A stretch of DNA of 64,000 bases from Flavobacterium suaedae (lineage in GTDB: Bacteria; Bacteroidota; Bacteroidia; Flavobacteriales; Flavobacteriaceae). Numbering within the stretch: the stretch's first letter is position 1; the number at the start of each line of letters is the position of its first letter. Of this stretch, positions 25,846-35,562 are shown in pieces. The notes below the pieces were generated by a model that ran no database searches, had not been told where the DNA came from, and was given only the letters and a program-made list of their open reading frames with translations. The stretch covers positions 430,140 to 494,139 of the forward strand of contig NZ_BMJE01000001.1 in the NCBI RefSeq assembly GCF_014642915.1. Reading direction: 5' to 3'. Both the position numbers and the translations under genes were made by a program.

Positions 25846-27318
25846 TTACTCGTTGTGTTCTGCAAGAAGTTCCTTAGAGTCGTACCCGAATAAATTATCT
25901 TTCTTAATCATTTCCGAAACGCCTTCAGGAAGCATATTTTCCCAACCTGTTTGCCCCTTGCTAATCATTTTAAGTACTTCTCTGGAGAATATTTTAAGGT
26001 GCTCTTCTTTAACATCCGGTATATCTATTACCTTACCATTAAACTTAAAGAATTTGTACAGCTCCTTCATTCTTGGGTGTACTTTAAGATTTTCAGAGGT
26101 TATAATTGTACCGTCATCCTCTTTCATTGGGTATAAGAATACTTTAAGGTCTCTGTAGAATAGTTTACCAAATGCCTCCAGTATACCTCCACTAAGGTGA
26201 CGATAGTACTTCTCATCGAATATATCAATAAGGTTACTAACCCCCATAGCAAGCCCCATACGGGCTTTAGTATACTTAGAAAAGTATTCTACAACTTTAT
26301 AGTATTCCTGGAAGTTCGATATCATTACGGTTTGCCCAAGTGAACATAAAAGCTCTGCCCTGTCAAGAAAATCTCTTTCATCAATTTCCCCTTCGGAGCG
26401 AAGGTTAGAAAGTGTTATTTCAAATACAACAAGTGTTTTCTCTTTATTAACTTTATTCTCTTCAAGGAACATTTCGTAGGAGTTCTCCAGCATATCAATG
26501 TTAACCTTGGTTACAGGACGGAAACTACCACGTAAAGCCAGTATATTCTTTTTATATAATACTGCCGCAGGCAGTACATTATTACCATCAGGGTTAAACA
26601 TTACGGCATCAGTCATGCCGTTTTTAACCAACTGAAGGCTCATTAAGCGGTTATCTACATCCTTAAACTTAGGACCTGAAAAGTTAATTGTATCTATTTC
26701 AAGCTGATCTTTGTCAAGGTTATCATATAAATATCTCAGCAGCTTTTTAGGATTATTATATTTATAAAAAGCACCATAAATAAGGTTAACCCCTAGTATT
26801 CCTAAAGTTTCCTGCTGCAATCTTGCATCATTCTCTCTAAAACGAATATGCAATGTAATCTCATTATACTCCTCTTCAGGATCAAGCTGATATTTTATAC
26901 CTACCCAGCCATGCCCTTTAAACTGCTTGGCAAAATCTATAGTTGCTACAGTATTGGCATAACTAAAAAACATTTTATGAGGGTGCTTGTCTCTTTTAAG
27001 TCGGTTCTCAATAATGCGAACTTCATGAACAAGCATTTTCTTTAAACGGCTTTCTGTAACATACCTCCCATCATCCTCAACACCATATATGGCATCACTA
27101 AAGTCCTTATCATAAGCAGACATTGCTTTTGCAATAGTACCCGAAGAACCTCCTGCCCTGAAAAAGTGACGAACAGTTTCCTGCCCCGCTCCTATCTCAG
27201 AAAAGGTTCCGTATATATTTTCGTTAAGATTTATGCGTAAAGCTTTGTCTTTTGATGAAGGAACGTGCTCAATTATTTTGTCCCCTTTTAAAGTTATGTC
27301 TTTCTCTGTTAGTTTCAT
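25846..27318 (-). CDS. Conserved soluble protein of unknown function
   Basis: The 490-residue protein has no signal peptide and no strong membrane segment. The N-terminus IIEHVPSSKDKALRINLNENIYGTFSEIGAGQE and the segment HIRFRENDARLQQETLGILGVNLIYG are well-ordered and gene-like, but I do not recognise a catalytic motif. It lies directly before mtnN with zero spacing, so a link to nucleoside or SAM metabolism is possible but only inferred. Its length and regular codon use make it a real gene. Confidence 0.75.
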   Translation of the reverse strand: MKLTEKDITLKGDKIIEHVPSSKDKALRINLNENIYGTFSEIGAGQETVRHFFRAGGSSGTIAKAMSAYDKDFSDAIYGVEDDGRYVTESRLKKMLVHEVRIIENRLKRDKHPHKMFFSYANTVATIDFAKQFKGHGWVGIKYQLDPEEEYNEITLHIRFRENDARLQQETLGILGVNLIYGAFYKYNNPKKLLRYLYDNLDKDQLEIDTINFSGPKFKDVDNRLMSLQLVKNGMTDAVMFNPDGNNVLPAAVLYKKNILALRGSFRPVTKVNIDMLENSYEMFLEENKVNKEKTLVVFEITLSNLRSEGEIDERDFLDRAELLCSLGQTVMISNFQEYYKVVEYFSKYTKARMGLAMGVSNLIDIFDEKYYRHLSGGILEAFGKLFYRDLKVFLYPMKEDDGTIITSENLKVHPRMKELYKFFKFNGKVIDIPDVKEEHLKIFSREVLKMISKGQTGWENMLPEGVSEMIKKDNLFGYDSKELLAEHNE

Positions 27319-27424
27319 AGCTTGTTAGCTTAGTAGGTAGTGTAAAATAGGTCTCCTGCAAAGTTAGGAAAACAGGCAGTCTAATAAAACAAATAATGTT
27401 ATTTTTGTAAAAATATCAAGTGAT

Positions 27425-28189
27425 TTGAAAGTTTGTTTTTTAGGTACAGGAACATCGCAGGGAATCCCAATTATAGGTTCTGAGCACCCCGTGTGTCTCA
27501 GTAACGACCCGAGGGACAAACGTTTGCGTGTTTCTGTATGGATAGAATGGGATGAATATTCGTATGTTATAGACTGTGGTCCTGACTTCAGGCAGCAAAT
27601 GCTTGTATCGCAATGCCCGAAGGTTGACGGTATATTATTTACCCATGAACATGCTGACCACACTGCAGGGCTTGATGATATCCGTCCTTTCTTTTTTAGG
27701 CAAGGTGATATTCCTGTATATGGCTGTGAGCGAGTAATAAAAAATCTTTCACGCCGTTTTGATTATATTTTTAGCAGTGAAAATAAATATCCGGGTGCAC
27801 CTTCGGTAGCAATTAAAATTGTTGAAAATAATAAACCATTTCCTGTAGGAGATAAAATAGCAGTACCTATTAAAGTTTTTCATGGCAGCCTGGAGGTATT
27901 TGGATACCGAATTGATGAATTTGCTTACCTTACTGATATTAAAACAATAGCTGACGAAGAAGCTGAAAAACTTAAAGGAGTTAAGGTTTTAGTAGTAAGT
28001 GCATTGCGAATTGAACCTCATGCCACTCATTTTAATCTGGAAGAAGCTCTGGCTTTTATAGAAAGAATACAGCCTGAAAGAGCTTACTTAACGCATATTA
28101 GCCATAATATGGGCTTTCATGCCGAAGTAGAAAAAACATTACCCGAAAATGTATTTTTAGCTTACGATAACCTTAAAATAACTATTTAA
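27425..28189 (+). CDS. MBL-fold metallohydrolase (PhnP-like)
   Basis: The 254-residue protein has the zinc motif THEHADHTAGLDD (HxHxDH, near residue 79) and further ligands at HGSLEVFGY and HISHNMGFH (near 240). It begins LGTGTSQGIPIIGS with a cysteine cluster (CLSNDPRDKRLRVSV), similar to PhnP, a cyclic phosphate hydrolase. The start is TTG at 27425; no in-frame ATG lies upstream or within the conserved beginning. The next gene starts eight bases later and probably shares the transcript. Confidence 0.82.
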   Translation: MKVCFLGTGTSQGIPIIGSEHPVCLSNDPRDKRLRVSVWIEWDEYSYVIDCGPDFRQQMLVSQCPKVDGILFTHEHADHTAGLDDIRPFFFRQGDIPVYGCERVIKNLSRRFDYIFSSENKYPGAPSVAIKIVENNKPFPVGDKIAVPIKVFHGSLEVFGYRIDEFAYLTDIKTIADEEAEKLKGVKVLVVSALRIEPHATHFNLEEALAFIERIQPERAYLTHISHNMGFHAEVEKTLPENVFLAYDNLKITI

Positions 28190-28197
28190 AATACACC

Positions 28198-28704
28198 ATG
28201 AAGAAGAACATATTTTTATATCTGTTTATTTTTAGCTTACTAATCAACATTTTTACTTTCATGCATTTTAGTAAACAGGAAAAATATCAAACTGAAAGAG
28301 TAAACAACCTTACGGAAAGAGTTACAGGCTTAAAAGACAGTCTTGCTGTAACTACTGATTTAATGCAAAGGGCTGACTACTTTTCGATAGAACAAAACCT
28401 TAATGCCCGTAATTATTTTAGAGGTGAGTATGATATTGATGAACTTGCTATTAAAATAACAGATGCTGTTTTTGCTAAAAATAAAAATGAAGAAGGTAAT
28501 CCGCTAATAAACTACCCTAAAATGGGTGAAAAACCTTTTATCATCAACAAAATAAAAATACTTAACAATCGCTGGATAATAGCCGATTTTACTGACGGTA
28601 AAGCGTGGGGAGAAGTACTTATTAAGTATTTTATTGAAGAAAACGGCGATGTAACTTTCGAAACTATTGAAACGTTACTACATGCCAATACAATAATGCG
28701 CTAA
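28198..28704 (+). CDS. Membrane-anchored protein of unknown function
   Basis: The 168-residue protein has one N-terminal membrane helix (FLYLFIFSLLINIFTFMHF), a short coiled coil (KYQTERVNNLTERVTGLKDSL), and a soluble domain that ends in FEETIETLLHAN. The family is not recognised. It follows the MBL-fold gene and may act in the same process, but this is only context. Confidence 0.65.
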   Translation: MKKNIFLYLFIFSLLINIFTFMHFSKQEKYQTERVNNLTERVTGLKDSLAVTTDLMQRADYFSIEQNLNARNYFRGEYDIDELAIKITDAVFAKNKNEEGNPLINYPKMGEKPFIINKIKILNNRWIIADFTDGKAWGEVLIKYFIEENGDVTFETIETLLHANTIMR

Positions 28705-28722
28705 AATTAATAGCGCATTATT
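28692..28722 (+). terminator. Weak hairpin overlapping stop codon
   Basis: AATAATGCGCT pairs with AGCGCATTATT across the end of the gene, but no clear T-run follows. It lies between two convergent genes. Confidence 0.45.
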
Positions 28723-28739
28723 GATATATAGTAATAGTA

Positions 28740-29387
28740 TTATTTGTTTATAAATGTTAGCATATCCTGAAAGCTTTGTGGTGTAACACCATGCCCTACA
28801 GGATATTCATGATACTCCGGAGACATTCCTAAACCTTTAAAATATTCCGGTGCTTTACGTGCCCAGTCTACAGGTATAACCTGGTCTACCGTTCCGTGTG
28901 ATATAAAGAGTTTTAAGTCCTTAATTTGTTCATCTGCCTTTTTATTAGCGATATCTAAATTAAGGTAACCGCTAAGCGCAATTACTCTCTTTATTTTTTC
29001 AGGATACGTTAATGCTATAGCATAACTTAAAATTGCTCCCTGACTGAAACCTATTAACGTAATATCATCTGCATCAATAGGATATTCTTTTATAACCTCA
29101 TCAATAAACGTAACAATCAATTCGCGCGATTCTACTGCCTGCTTTTCATCAGTAAACTTATTCATACCGGCATCAAAATTAATAGCGTACCATGCATTAC
29201 CATAAGGCGGTATAGTATGTGGTGCTCTTGCCGATATTATATAATATTCGTCCGGTAAATGTTCTGCAAAAGAGAATAAATCCTCTTCATTACTGCCGTA
29301 ACCATGTAGTAGTAGTAATAACGGATTTTTATCTTTTTTTACTTTTGGTTCTCTTACTAAGTGGTATAGTGATAAATTATTTGCCAT
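28740..29387 (-). CDS. Phospholipase/carboxylesterase-family hydrolase
   Basis: The 215-residue alpha/beta hydrolase shows an oxyanion segment HGYGSNEEDLF, the nucleophile Ser in GFSQGAILS (near 116), Asp in HGTVDQVIPV (near 167), and His in YPVGHGVTPQS (near 199). The family includes acyl-protein thioesterases and small esterases. The start overlaps the stop of the upstream DUF4870 gene by one base, so it is the last gene of a five-gene operon. Confidence 0.9.
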   Translation of the reverse strand: MANNLSLYHLVREPKVKKDKNPLLLLLHGYGSNEEDLFSFAEHLPDEYYIISARAPHTIPPYGNAWYAINFDAGMNKFTDEKQAVESRELIVTFIDEVIKEYPIDADDITLIGFSQGAILSYAIALTYPEKIKRVIALSGYLNLDIANKKADEQIKDLKLFISHGTVDQVIPVDWARKAPEYFKGLGMSPEYHEYPVGHGVTPQSFQDMLTFINK

Positions 29388-29725
29388 TACAATGATTTAA
29401 ATATTTTTTGATAAACATTTCCTAAAAGCGGTATAAGATACGTGCGCCCCTGAACTGCACCTATAAAGCCATATATCCATAACACAAAAAAGAAAATATA
29501 AAAAGGAAGTGTTACTAACCAGCTATTAAAAGAACCTATAGGGTAGCCCAAAGCCATAAATGTTAGTAATAAACCTAACGCCTGCCTTACATGGAAAGAG
29601 GTAAAGGCATTTTTCTTTTCTAAATTCATTATCAGCGCTATTATAGTACCAAAAATAGTTACATAACTTACAATAGCCATTGTTTTTCCTTCCTGTACTG
29701 TATTATTATTATTTATATTGTTCAT
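29387..29725 (-). CDS. DUF4870-like small membrane protein
   Basis: The 112-residue protein has three hydrophobic segments and the pattern AIVSYVTIFGTIIALIMNLEKKNAFTSFHVRQALG typical of the DUF4870-type family. The molecular role is unknown. It is fourth in the operon that starts at 33366. A second, related gene lies at 55888 in this window. Confidence 0.75.
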   Translation of the reverse strand: MNNINNNNTVQEGKTMAIVSYVTIFGTIIALIMNLEKKNAFTSFHVRQALGLLLTFMALGYPIGSFNSWLVTLPFYIFFFVLWIYGFIGAVQGRTYLIPLLGNVYQKIFKSL

Positions 29726-29726
29726 T

Positions 29727-30179
29727 TTAGTTTATTTCTATTGTACTTTTTGACTCTATATCTGTTCTGGCATCAAAAACCACATCATAATAATTAGCTT
29801 CTCCGGCCTTCCCTTCTACTTCAATTTGTTTTCTTCCGTACTCCACGCCTTTTTTATCTGTAAGTTTAAAGGTTAGCGGAGCTTTAAAATCTTGTTCGGT
29901 TATAATGTATATAACCAGTTTATTATCATTATTAGTTTCTATATCACTTTCAGTATAGTATTTCCCTATACTAATACCTTTACTTTGTAGCGTATCAGAA
30001 AGTTCTATTTTACTGTCTAAAGTATTTTTTATACCATCCTTTAAGCCATCAGCAATTTCAGATGCAGTTTCTCCTACTACTCTACCTCCTTCATTAAGAG
30101 TATCTTTTGTTCTTTCTTTTACATCATTACAAGAAATGAATAGTAAACCTGATAATAAAACTAAAACAAGTGATTTCAT
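29727..30179 (-). CDS. Lipoprotein of unknown function
   Basis: The 150-residue protein has a lipoprotein signal (MKSLVLVLLSGLLFISCND), an amphipathic helical stretch, and a C-terminal beta-rich domain. No known family. It is in an operon with the BatA-like gene, the dihydroorotase-like gene and the DUF4870 gene, with gaps of one to five bases. Confidence 0.7.
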   Translation of the reverse strand: MKSLVLVLLSGLLFISCNDVKERTKDTLNEGGRVVGETASEIADGLKDGIKNTLDSKIELSDTLQSKGISIGKYYTESDIETNNDNKLVIYIITEQDFKAPLTFKLTDKKGVEYGRKQIEVEGKAGEANYYDVVFDARTDIESKSTIEIN

Positions 30180-30184
30180 GGTTT

Positions 30185-31441
30185 TTATTCTTTTAAAATT
30201 ATTTTTCCGTTACTGCCTATTCCGTATACTTTTCCTTTTAACTTTTTACCTAAAAAAGCTGAATTTTTAGATTTTGAAAGAATATGCTCTTTACCAAATG
30301 TATAGTCTTCATTTGGATTAAACAACGTAAACGAAGCCGGTTTCCCTTCGGCTATAACATGGTCTTCAACACTAAATAACTCTTTACCTGCTGTTAGTTT
30401 TTCAATAACAGTTTCCAAAGGTAAAAGTGTATTTAATGCACCAAAAGCACTTTCCAGTCCTATTGTACCATCCTTAGCCAAATCAAACTCCAGTTTTTTA
30501 TTTTCTATATCCATAGGGTTATGGTCAGAGGTAACTAAATCAATAGTCCCGTCAATAACACCTTCAAGCAATGCTTTGCGTTCGCTTTCAGGGCGTAACG
30601 GTGGCATAACTTTATAGTTTGCGTCAAAACCGGTAAGTTCTTCATCCGTAAGGAATAAATGGTGTACGCTTACACTACAGGTTACATTTAAACCTTTGGC
30701 TTTAGCTTCTCTTACAAGCTGTACTGATTTTGCTGTAGAAACGGTTGGTATATGCATTTTACCACCTGTATATTCTAAAAGGAATAAGTTTCTTACTATT
30801 TGTAATTCTTCTGCAAGGGCAGGAATACCTTTAAGCCCCAACTTGGTGCTTACTTCACCTTCGTGTACTATTCCTTTACCTTTTATTTTACTGTCCTGAG
30901 CAAAAGCAATTAATAACCCATTAAAATCCTGAACGTATTGTAATGCTATTTTTAAAAGATTAGCATCCGATAATGATTTGTTATAATCACCAAAAGCTAC
31001 TGCTCCTGCATTTTTCATATCAAAAAGCTCTGCCATATCTGCGCCTTCGCTGCCTTTTGTTAATGCTCCTATTGGGTGTACTCGTGTAGCATGTCCTGTT
31101 GCTTTACCTTTAAGGAAATGAATATCTGCCTGAGTATCTGCAACGGGATGTCCTGTGGGTTGTATAGCTACATCAGTAAAACCGCTTAATGCAGCAGTAT
31201 TAAGTCCGTTAGCTATGGTTTCTCTGTTCTCGTAACCCGGTTCTCCAAAACTTACAGAGCTATCAAACCATCCACGTGAAACATGCAGATTAGGCAGCTC
31301 TATAACTTCTAAATGTGATTCTTCCGCTAGGTTCGCCCCTATTTTACTAATAATGCCGTTTTCAACCTTAATATCTACAGTCTCATTATTGTACTGACTG
31401 TGTTTATCTATTATCGTGGCATTTTTAAAAAGTAAATTCAT
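30185..31441 (-). CDS. Dihydroorotase-like protein lacking the HxH metal ligands
   Basis: From the ATG at 31441 the protein has 418 residues; the frame continuing 69 bases further lies inside the upstream gene. The fold is amidohydrolase of the class I dihydroorotase type (KVMPPLRPESERKALLEGVIDGTIDLVTSDHNP near the end). At the usual DxHxHLREPG site the sequence is FDSSVSFGEPG (residues 59-69), so both metal His are Ser and the Arg is Gly. It therefore probably cannot bind the zinc pair. Inactive pyrC' proteins of this kind can serve as structural partners of aspartate carbamoyltransferase. The gene overlaps the BatA-like gene by four bases. Confidence 0.82.
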   Translation of the reverse strand: MNLLFKNATIIDKHSQYNNETVDIKVENGIISKIGANLAEESHLEVIELPNLHVSRGWFDSSVSFGEPGYENRETIANGLNTAALSGFTDVAIQPTGHPVADTQADIHFLKGKATGHATRVHPIGALTKGSEGADMAELFDMKNAGAVAFGDYNKSLSDANLLKIALQYVQDFNGLLIAFAQDSKIKGKGIVHEGEVSTKLGLKGIPALAEELQIVRNLFLLEYTGGKMHIPTVSTAKSVQLVREAKAKGLNVTCSVSVHHLFLTDEELTGFDANYKVMPPLRPESERKALLEGVIDGTIDLVTSDHNPMDIENKKLEFDLAKDGTIGLESAFGALNTLLPLETVIEKLTAGKELFSVEDHVIAEGKPASFTLFNPNEDYTFGKEHILSKSKNSAFLGKKLKGKVYGIGSNGKIILKE

Positions 31442-33366
31442 TTTACAAATTTTTGTATAAAAAGTTCCAGTAACAAAAAGATTAGTGTCGCTATAACAAA
31501 CCACTTCCATAATTCATCGGCTGTTCTTTTCGATTGCATATCGGTATACACCTCTTCTACAGAATTGGCTATGTTATACTCTTTCAGTATGGCTTTATTT
31601 TGCAGATTTAAATTACTCTCATTCCTGCTGTAATTAAAGCTAATATTTTTCAATGGCTCGTTATCCTTATAAATGGTATAGTTACCCGCTTTTTCAGGAT
31701 AATTACCAAATGACAGTTTTACTTTATTGTTTAAAACCTGCTGCATTGGTATAAAATCACTGTTTTCACTACGTACCGTTACAACCTCATCTTTAGATAG
31801 TAAAGCATCAATAAAAATGCTCTCACTTTTACCGATAGTAATAGCACTAACTCCGGTAGTATTGCTATTCTGTGCCATATTAATAAATGTAGGCACTATA
31901 AGCGGAGAGTTCTGGAAATTACTATTATCGGTATTTACAGGAGCTGCAAAAACGTATACATTACCCACTCCATTGGTTACCGATGCCAGAAATAGTGAAC
32001 CATCATCATACGTAAGCACAGGTAAAGCATTACCTCTTAATGTAAAGCCTGCGCTCACCTTAGGATATTGGAAATTAGATATTTGCTTTTCAAAAACAGT
32101 TCTGTACAATGGGTGACTAAATGCTATTTTAGTTACTTGCTTTTCTGTACTCTTTACAGCACTATATGTAGTACTACTAAATGCACTTAATAACTGATTT
32201 AAGTTTTGCGCACTGCTTTTAGCGTTAGGTAGTATTACTATATTCAATCCACTATCGTAATATGATTTTAAAGTAGTAATAAGCGACTGCGGAATTTCAG
32301 TCAGCTCATTTAATATTACAGCATCTTGCTTTTCAAGAATATTATAATCCAGCGTACTTAGTTCTGTAGCTGTAAAATTATATTCCTCAGTAGTATAAAT
32401 ACGTGACAGGAAGTTATTTTTAGCTGTTTCACCTATTGCAATTACATTCTGCTTTTCAGGTTCAGTTATACTGAAATAGTATTTATTGTCATAAGCCAGG
32501 TTGTTATCTGTTACACTAACATAACCGTTAAAATCTGCTTTAGGTATGGTAAAAGTAGCTTCCTGCTTTGGCTCGGTAAAGTTTACTACTGTTTTAGCCT
32601 GTAGTTTATTGCCATTGTATAAGGCTATTGGGGTTTCTTCTTCAACAGTACCATAAGCCTGCATGGTTACTTTTATTTCGTAAAAGTTATCCAGTGCCTG
32701 TGCTATATAGACACTATCAATAGTTATGTTATTTTTATTCTCAGCTTCCGGTACTATAAAATAAGTAGAAGCATCAGCATTTAAATCATTCAGGTATTTA
32801 CTGTCCATATTTACAGCATCAGTAATTGTAATAATATCCTTAGTTGTATTAGGCTTTTTGGCTTGTGCCTTTGTCAGTAAAAAGTCAGGTCGAAAAGCAA
32901 CATCCGAATACTCTAAACTCTGTAATTCCTTTTGTACTGATTTTACGTCAGTATCCCAAAAGACAGTAGTATTTGTAATTAATGAAAATTGCTTATCATC
33001 AGGTGTATTCTCCAATATGTCCTGTATAGCTCTTTTTAAAAGTTCTCCTTTACTGCCTTTTGCCTGCATAGAAAAAGAATTATCCAGCAATATTACCATT
33101 TCATTAGCTGCACTTTCGCTATCTTCCGCTTTAAAATAAGGCTGGGCAAAAGCAATAATAATTGCAGTAAGTAATAACAACCTAGTAAAAAGTAACAGCC
33201 ATTTTTTAATAACTGAACTTTTACGGGTTTGCAGGCTCAACTCTTTTAAAAACTTAACGTTTGTAAAATTTTGCTTTTGAAAACGGCGTAATTGAAATAA
33301 ATGAACCAGTATGGGAATTACCAACAGAAAAAGAAAGTAAAGGATTTCCGGGTGTTTAAACTGCAT
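31438..33366 (-). CDS. BatA-like membrane protein with vWA domain
   Basis: The 642-residue protein starts with the BatA N-terminal region: a helix (PEILYFLFLLVIPILVHLFQLRRF), a basic segment, and a second helix (WLLLFTRLLLLTAIIIAFAQPYF). A vWA domain follows with the MIDAS-type LLDNSFSMQAKGS (DxSxS near residue 92), then a long periplasmic-type beta-rich region and a C-terminal helix (WFVIATLIFLLLELFIQ). Such proteins occur in the Bat aerotolerance group. It heads the minus-strand operon, and its end overlaps the next start. Confidence 0.85.
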   Translation of the reverse strand: MQFKHPEILYFLFLLVIPILVHLFQLRRFQKQNFTNVKFLKELSLQTRKSSVIKKWLLLFTRLLLLTAIIIAFAQPYFKAEDSESAANEMVILLDNSFSMQAKGSKGELLKRAIQDILENTPDDKQFSLITNTTVFWDTDVKSVQKELQSLEYSDVAFRPDFLLTKAQAKKPNTTKDIITITDAVNMDSKYLNDLNADASTYFIVPEAENKNNITIDSVYIAQALDNFYEIKVTMQAYGTVEEETPIALYNGNKLQAKTVVNFTEPKQEATFTIPKADFNGYVSVTDNNLAYDNKYYFSITEPEKQNVIAIGETAKNNFLSRIYTTEEYNFTATELSTLDYNILEKQDAVILNELTEIPQSLITTLKSYYDSGLNIVILPNAKSSAQNLNQLLSAFSSTTYSAVKSTEKQVTKIAFSHPLYRTVFEKQISNFQYPKVSAGFTLRGNALPVLTYDDGSLFLASVTNGVGNVYVFAAPVNTDNSNFQNSPLIVPTFINMAQNSNTTGVSAITIGKSESIFIDALLSKDEVVTVRSENSDFIPMQQVLNNKVKLSFGNYPEKAGNYTIYKDNEPLKNISFNYSRNESNLNLQNKAILKEYNIANSVEEVYTDMQSKRTADELWKWFVIATLIFLLLELFIQKFVK

Positions 33367-33454
33367 TCGTCTTAAAGTTTGTCAAAAATACTAATTTTTA
33401 TTCGAAGCCTAAAGATACAAACAGCTATAAATATATAGTTACCGTTTAAATTCT

Positions 33455-33462
33455 TATTTTTG
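33455..33462 (+). promoter_or_regulatory. -7 box for the lactonase gene
   Basis: TATTTTTG fits TAnnTTTG and lies 27 bases before the ATG at 33489. Confidence 0.55.
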
Positions 33463-33488
33463 TTTTTCGCAAAAAAAATTAAGAAGCC

Positions 33489-34595
33489 ATGAAATTATTA
33501 AAAATAGCTGCATTACTGTTATGCATTAGTGTAAATGCTCAAAATGATTATAACCTTTTAGTAGGTACTTATACTAATAAATGTGAAAGTGACGGTATTT
33601 ATGTATACGGCTACGATGCTTCGAGCGGAGAGCTAAAATTAAAGGGAAGCACCAAGAACGTAGATAACCCCAGTTTTTTAACTGTCTCTGCTGATGAGAA
33701 AACAGTATATGCAGTAAACGAGAGTGGCAAAAAAAGTAGTGTTAGTGCTTTTCAATATATGCCGGCTGAAGGGAAACTTGACTTAATAGATAAAAAAAAT
33801 GCAAAAGGCGAAGACCCTTGCCATATAATAAGCGATGAAAAAAATGTAATTATAGCTAACTATACCAGTGGTAATATTGTTGTTTTTGGTCGTAATAAAA
33901 AAGGGGAACTTACCGATGCTAAACAAGTTGTAATACATAGTGGTAACAGTATGCATCCAAGACAGAAAAGCTCTCATGTACACATGGTGCAATTTTCTCC
34001 TGACAAGAAATATGTTTTGGCTACTGACTTAGGTACAGATGAAATATACATATATGACTATGACCCTGACGGAGGTAAAGAAACATTGGTAGAGCAAGAT
34101 GTAAAAGATGTAAAAAAAGGTAGCGGACCGCGTCATTTGGTTTTTAATCCTAACAATACATTTTTATACACTTTACACGAACTGGACGGAACACTTTCTG
34201 CATATTACTATAAAGATGGTAATATGGCAAATGTGCAGGATTTAACAGTACAACCTGAGGGTATGCACACGGAAGATAACAGTGCTGCCGAAATACAAAT
34301 TACAAAAGACGGTAAGTATATATATGCCACAAACCGAGGTGGTGCTAACAATATATCTGTATTTAAAGTACACGCAAACGGAAAAATAAATCTGATACAA
34401 CAAATAAGTACCGAAGGTATTGCGCCACGTCACTTTACTATTGACCCTAACGAACAGTTTATTTTGGTAGCTAACCAAATAAGTAATAATATAGTAATTT
34501 TTAAAAGAGATAAAGCTACAGGTATGCTGGAAGATACCGGAAACCGTGTAGAAGTATGCCAGCCGGTTTGCTTGGTTTTTACTAAAAGTAAATAA
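33489..34595 (+). CDS. Lactonase-family beta-propeller (6-phosphogluconolactonase-like), secreted
   Basis: The 368-residue protein has a signal peptide (MKLLKIAALLLCISVNAQ) and a seven-bladed propeller of the YbhE/Pgl lactonase group. Visible repeats include SFLTVSADEKTVYAVNE, HMVQFSPDKKYVLATDLGTDEIYIYDYD and IQITKDGKYIYATNRGGANNISVFKV. The conserved HPRQKSSHVHM and GPRHLVFNP segments lie in the active-site region of this family. Because it is exported, its substrate is probably a periplasmic or surface lactone, not cytosolic 6-phosphogluconolactone. It is a single gene. Confidence 0.88.
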   Translation: MKLLKIAALLLCISVNAQNDYNLLVGTYTNKCESDGIYVYGYDASSGELKLKGSTKNVDNPSFLTVSADEKTVYAVNESGKKSSVSAFQYMPAEGKLDLIDKKNAKGEDPCHIISDEKNVIIANYTSGNIVVFGRNKKGELTDAKQVVIHSGNSMHPRQKSSHVHMVQFSPDKKYVLATDLGTDEIYIYDYDPDGGKETLVEQDVKDVKKGSGPRHLVFNPNNTFLYTLHELDGTLSAYYYKDGNMANVQDLTVQPEGMHTEDNSAAEIQITKDGKYIYATNRGGANNISVFKVHANGKINLIQQISTEGIAPRHFTIDPNEQFILVANQISNNIVIFKRDKATGMLEDTGNRVEVCQPVCLVFTKSK

Positions 34596-34609
34596 ACTTT
34601 CTGTTTTCG

Positions 34610-35440
34610 TTAAGCAAATTTTTCATATCTGGCTCTTACAAAACTAAATACGCCATAACATATTAAACCAAAGCCTACTGCTGCTAAAAGGTAAGGACCG
34701 TATTCCACATCTTTTAAATAACTAAATGCTTTAGCGGTATCACCGGCTTTACTGGCATTAGCATCAATAGCTGCTTTTGCAAAAAGCCAGGCCAACAATA
34801 ACCATACTACTCCCCTGGCAATGTATCCCATTTTACCGGAATTAAGCATTATCTTCCTCCCCTTTTCTACAGTTTTGTCAACATGCTTTTTATATTTTTC
34901 TGAATAGCCGTAATATATCTGATAAATACCAACCCCTAATAATATCGCTGCCGCAATACCTACCAAAATCTGACCGAAAGGTTTACTTAACAGTTCTTGG
35001 GCAACATTTTGTTGTGTGCTATTACCTCCGCTATCAGATGATGAGGATGATATGCCGGATATAAGTTTTTTGATCACCCTGTATGCCAATACGCCGTAAG
35101 CCACGGCACTAAAAATATATCGGAATGTTTTAATATACTTTTTAGATTTTTTATCCGTATCTTTTTTGCTAAATGCTTCTACAAATCGCCAAATGCAATA
35201 GCAAACCAAACCCAGTGCAAGTATGCCGAGCATTATTTGCCCTCCTGTTTGCTGATACAGAAAGTCAAAAACCCCTCCCTTGCCTGTTTCTTTTGTAGAC
35301 TGCCCATTAATATTAAATGCAGCCATAAAAGTTAAAGCCCCCAATAGGCAATACACAATTCCTTTTGCGACGAAACCTGCCTTGGCTACAGGTTTTATTT
35401 TATTTTTAGATACTGATGGATTTGAAGTAATTGTAGACAT
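34610..35440 (-). CDS. DUF1206 membrane protein
   Basis: The 276-residue protein has six membrane helices arranged as three repeats. Each begins with the DUF1206 signature: AKAGFVAKGIVYCLLGAL near 18, a second helical pair near 105-155, and GKMGYIARGVVWLLLAWL near 205. The function is unknown. It is a single gene. Confidence 0.88.
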   Translation of the reverse strand: MSTITSNPSVSKNKIKPVAKAGFVAKGIVYCLLGALTFMAAFNINGQSTKETGKGGVFDFLYQQTGGQIMLGILALGLVCYCIWRFVEAFSKKDTDKKSKKYIKTFRYIFSAVAYGVLAYRVIKKLISGISSSSSDSGGNSTQQNVAQELLSKPFGQILVGIAAAILLGVGIYQIYYGYSEKYKKHVDKTVEKGRKIMLNSGKMGYIARGVVWLLLAWLFAKAAIDANASKAGDTAKAFSYLKDVEYGPYLLAAVGFGLICYGVFSFVRARYEKFA

Positions 35441-35530
35441 GATAAATCAATTAAAGCTTATTTTCAAAGATATACCATATGCTACTGCAAAGCTCTTAAC
35501 AATATGCTAAACAAAGACTAATGAATAAAT

Positions 35531-35562
35531 AAAAAAAGCAGCCTGTTGGCTGCTTTTTTTAT
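35531..35562. terminator. Bidirectional hairpin terminator
   Basis: AAAAAAAGCAGCC pairs with GGCTGCTTTTTTT around a four-base loop. It closes the bcp gene on the minus strand. Confidence 0.85.

Noticed and set aside
25646..26158. 170-residue plus-strand frame opposite mtnN and its neighbour
   Set aside because: It lies antisense to two well-supported genes, starts and ends at no sensible boundary and has no motif. It is a shadow of the coding strand.
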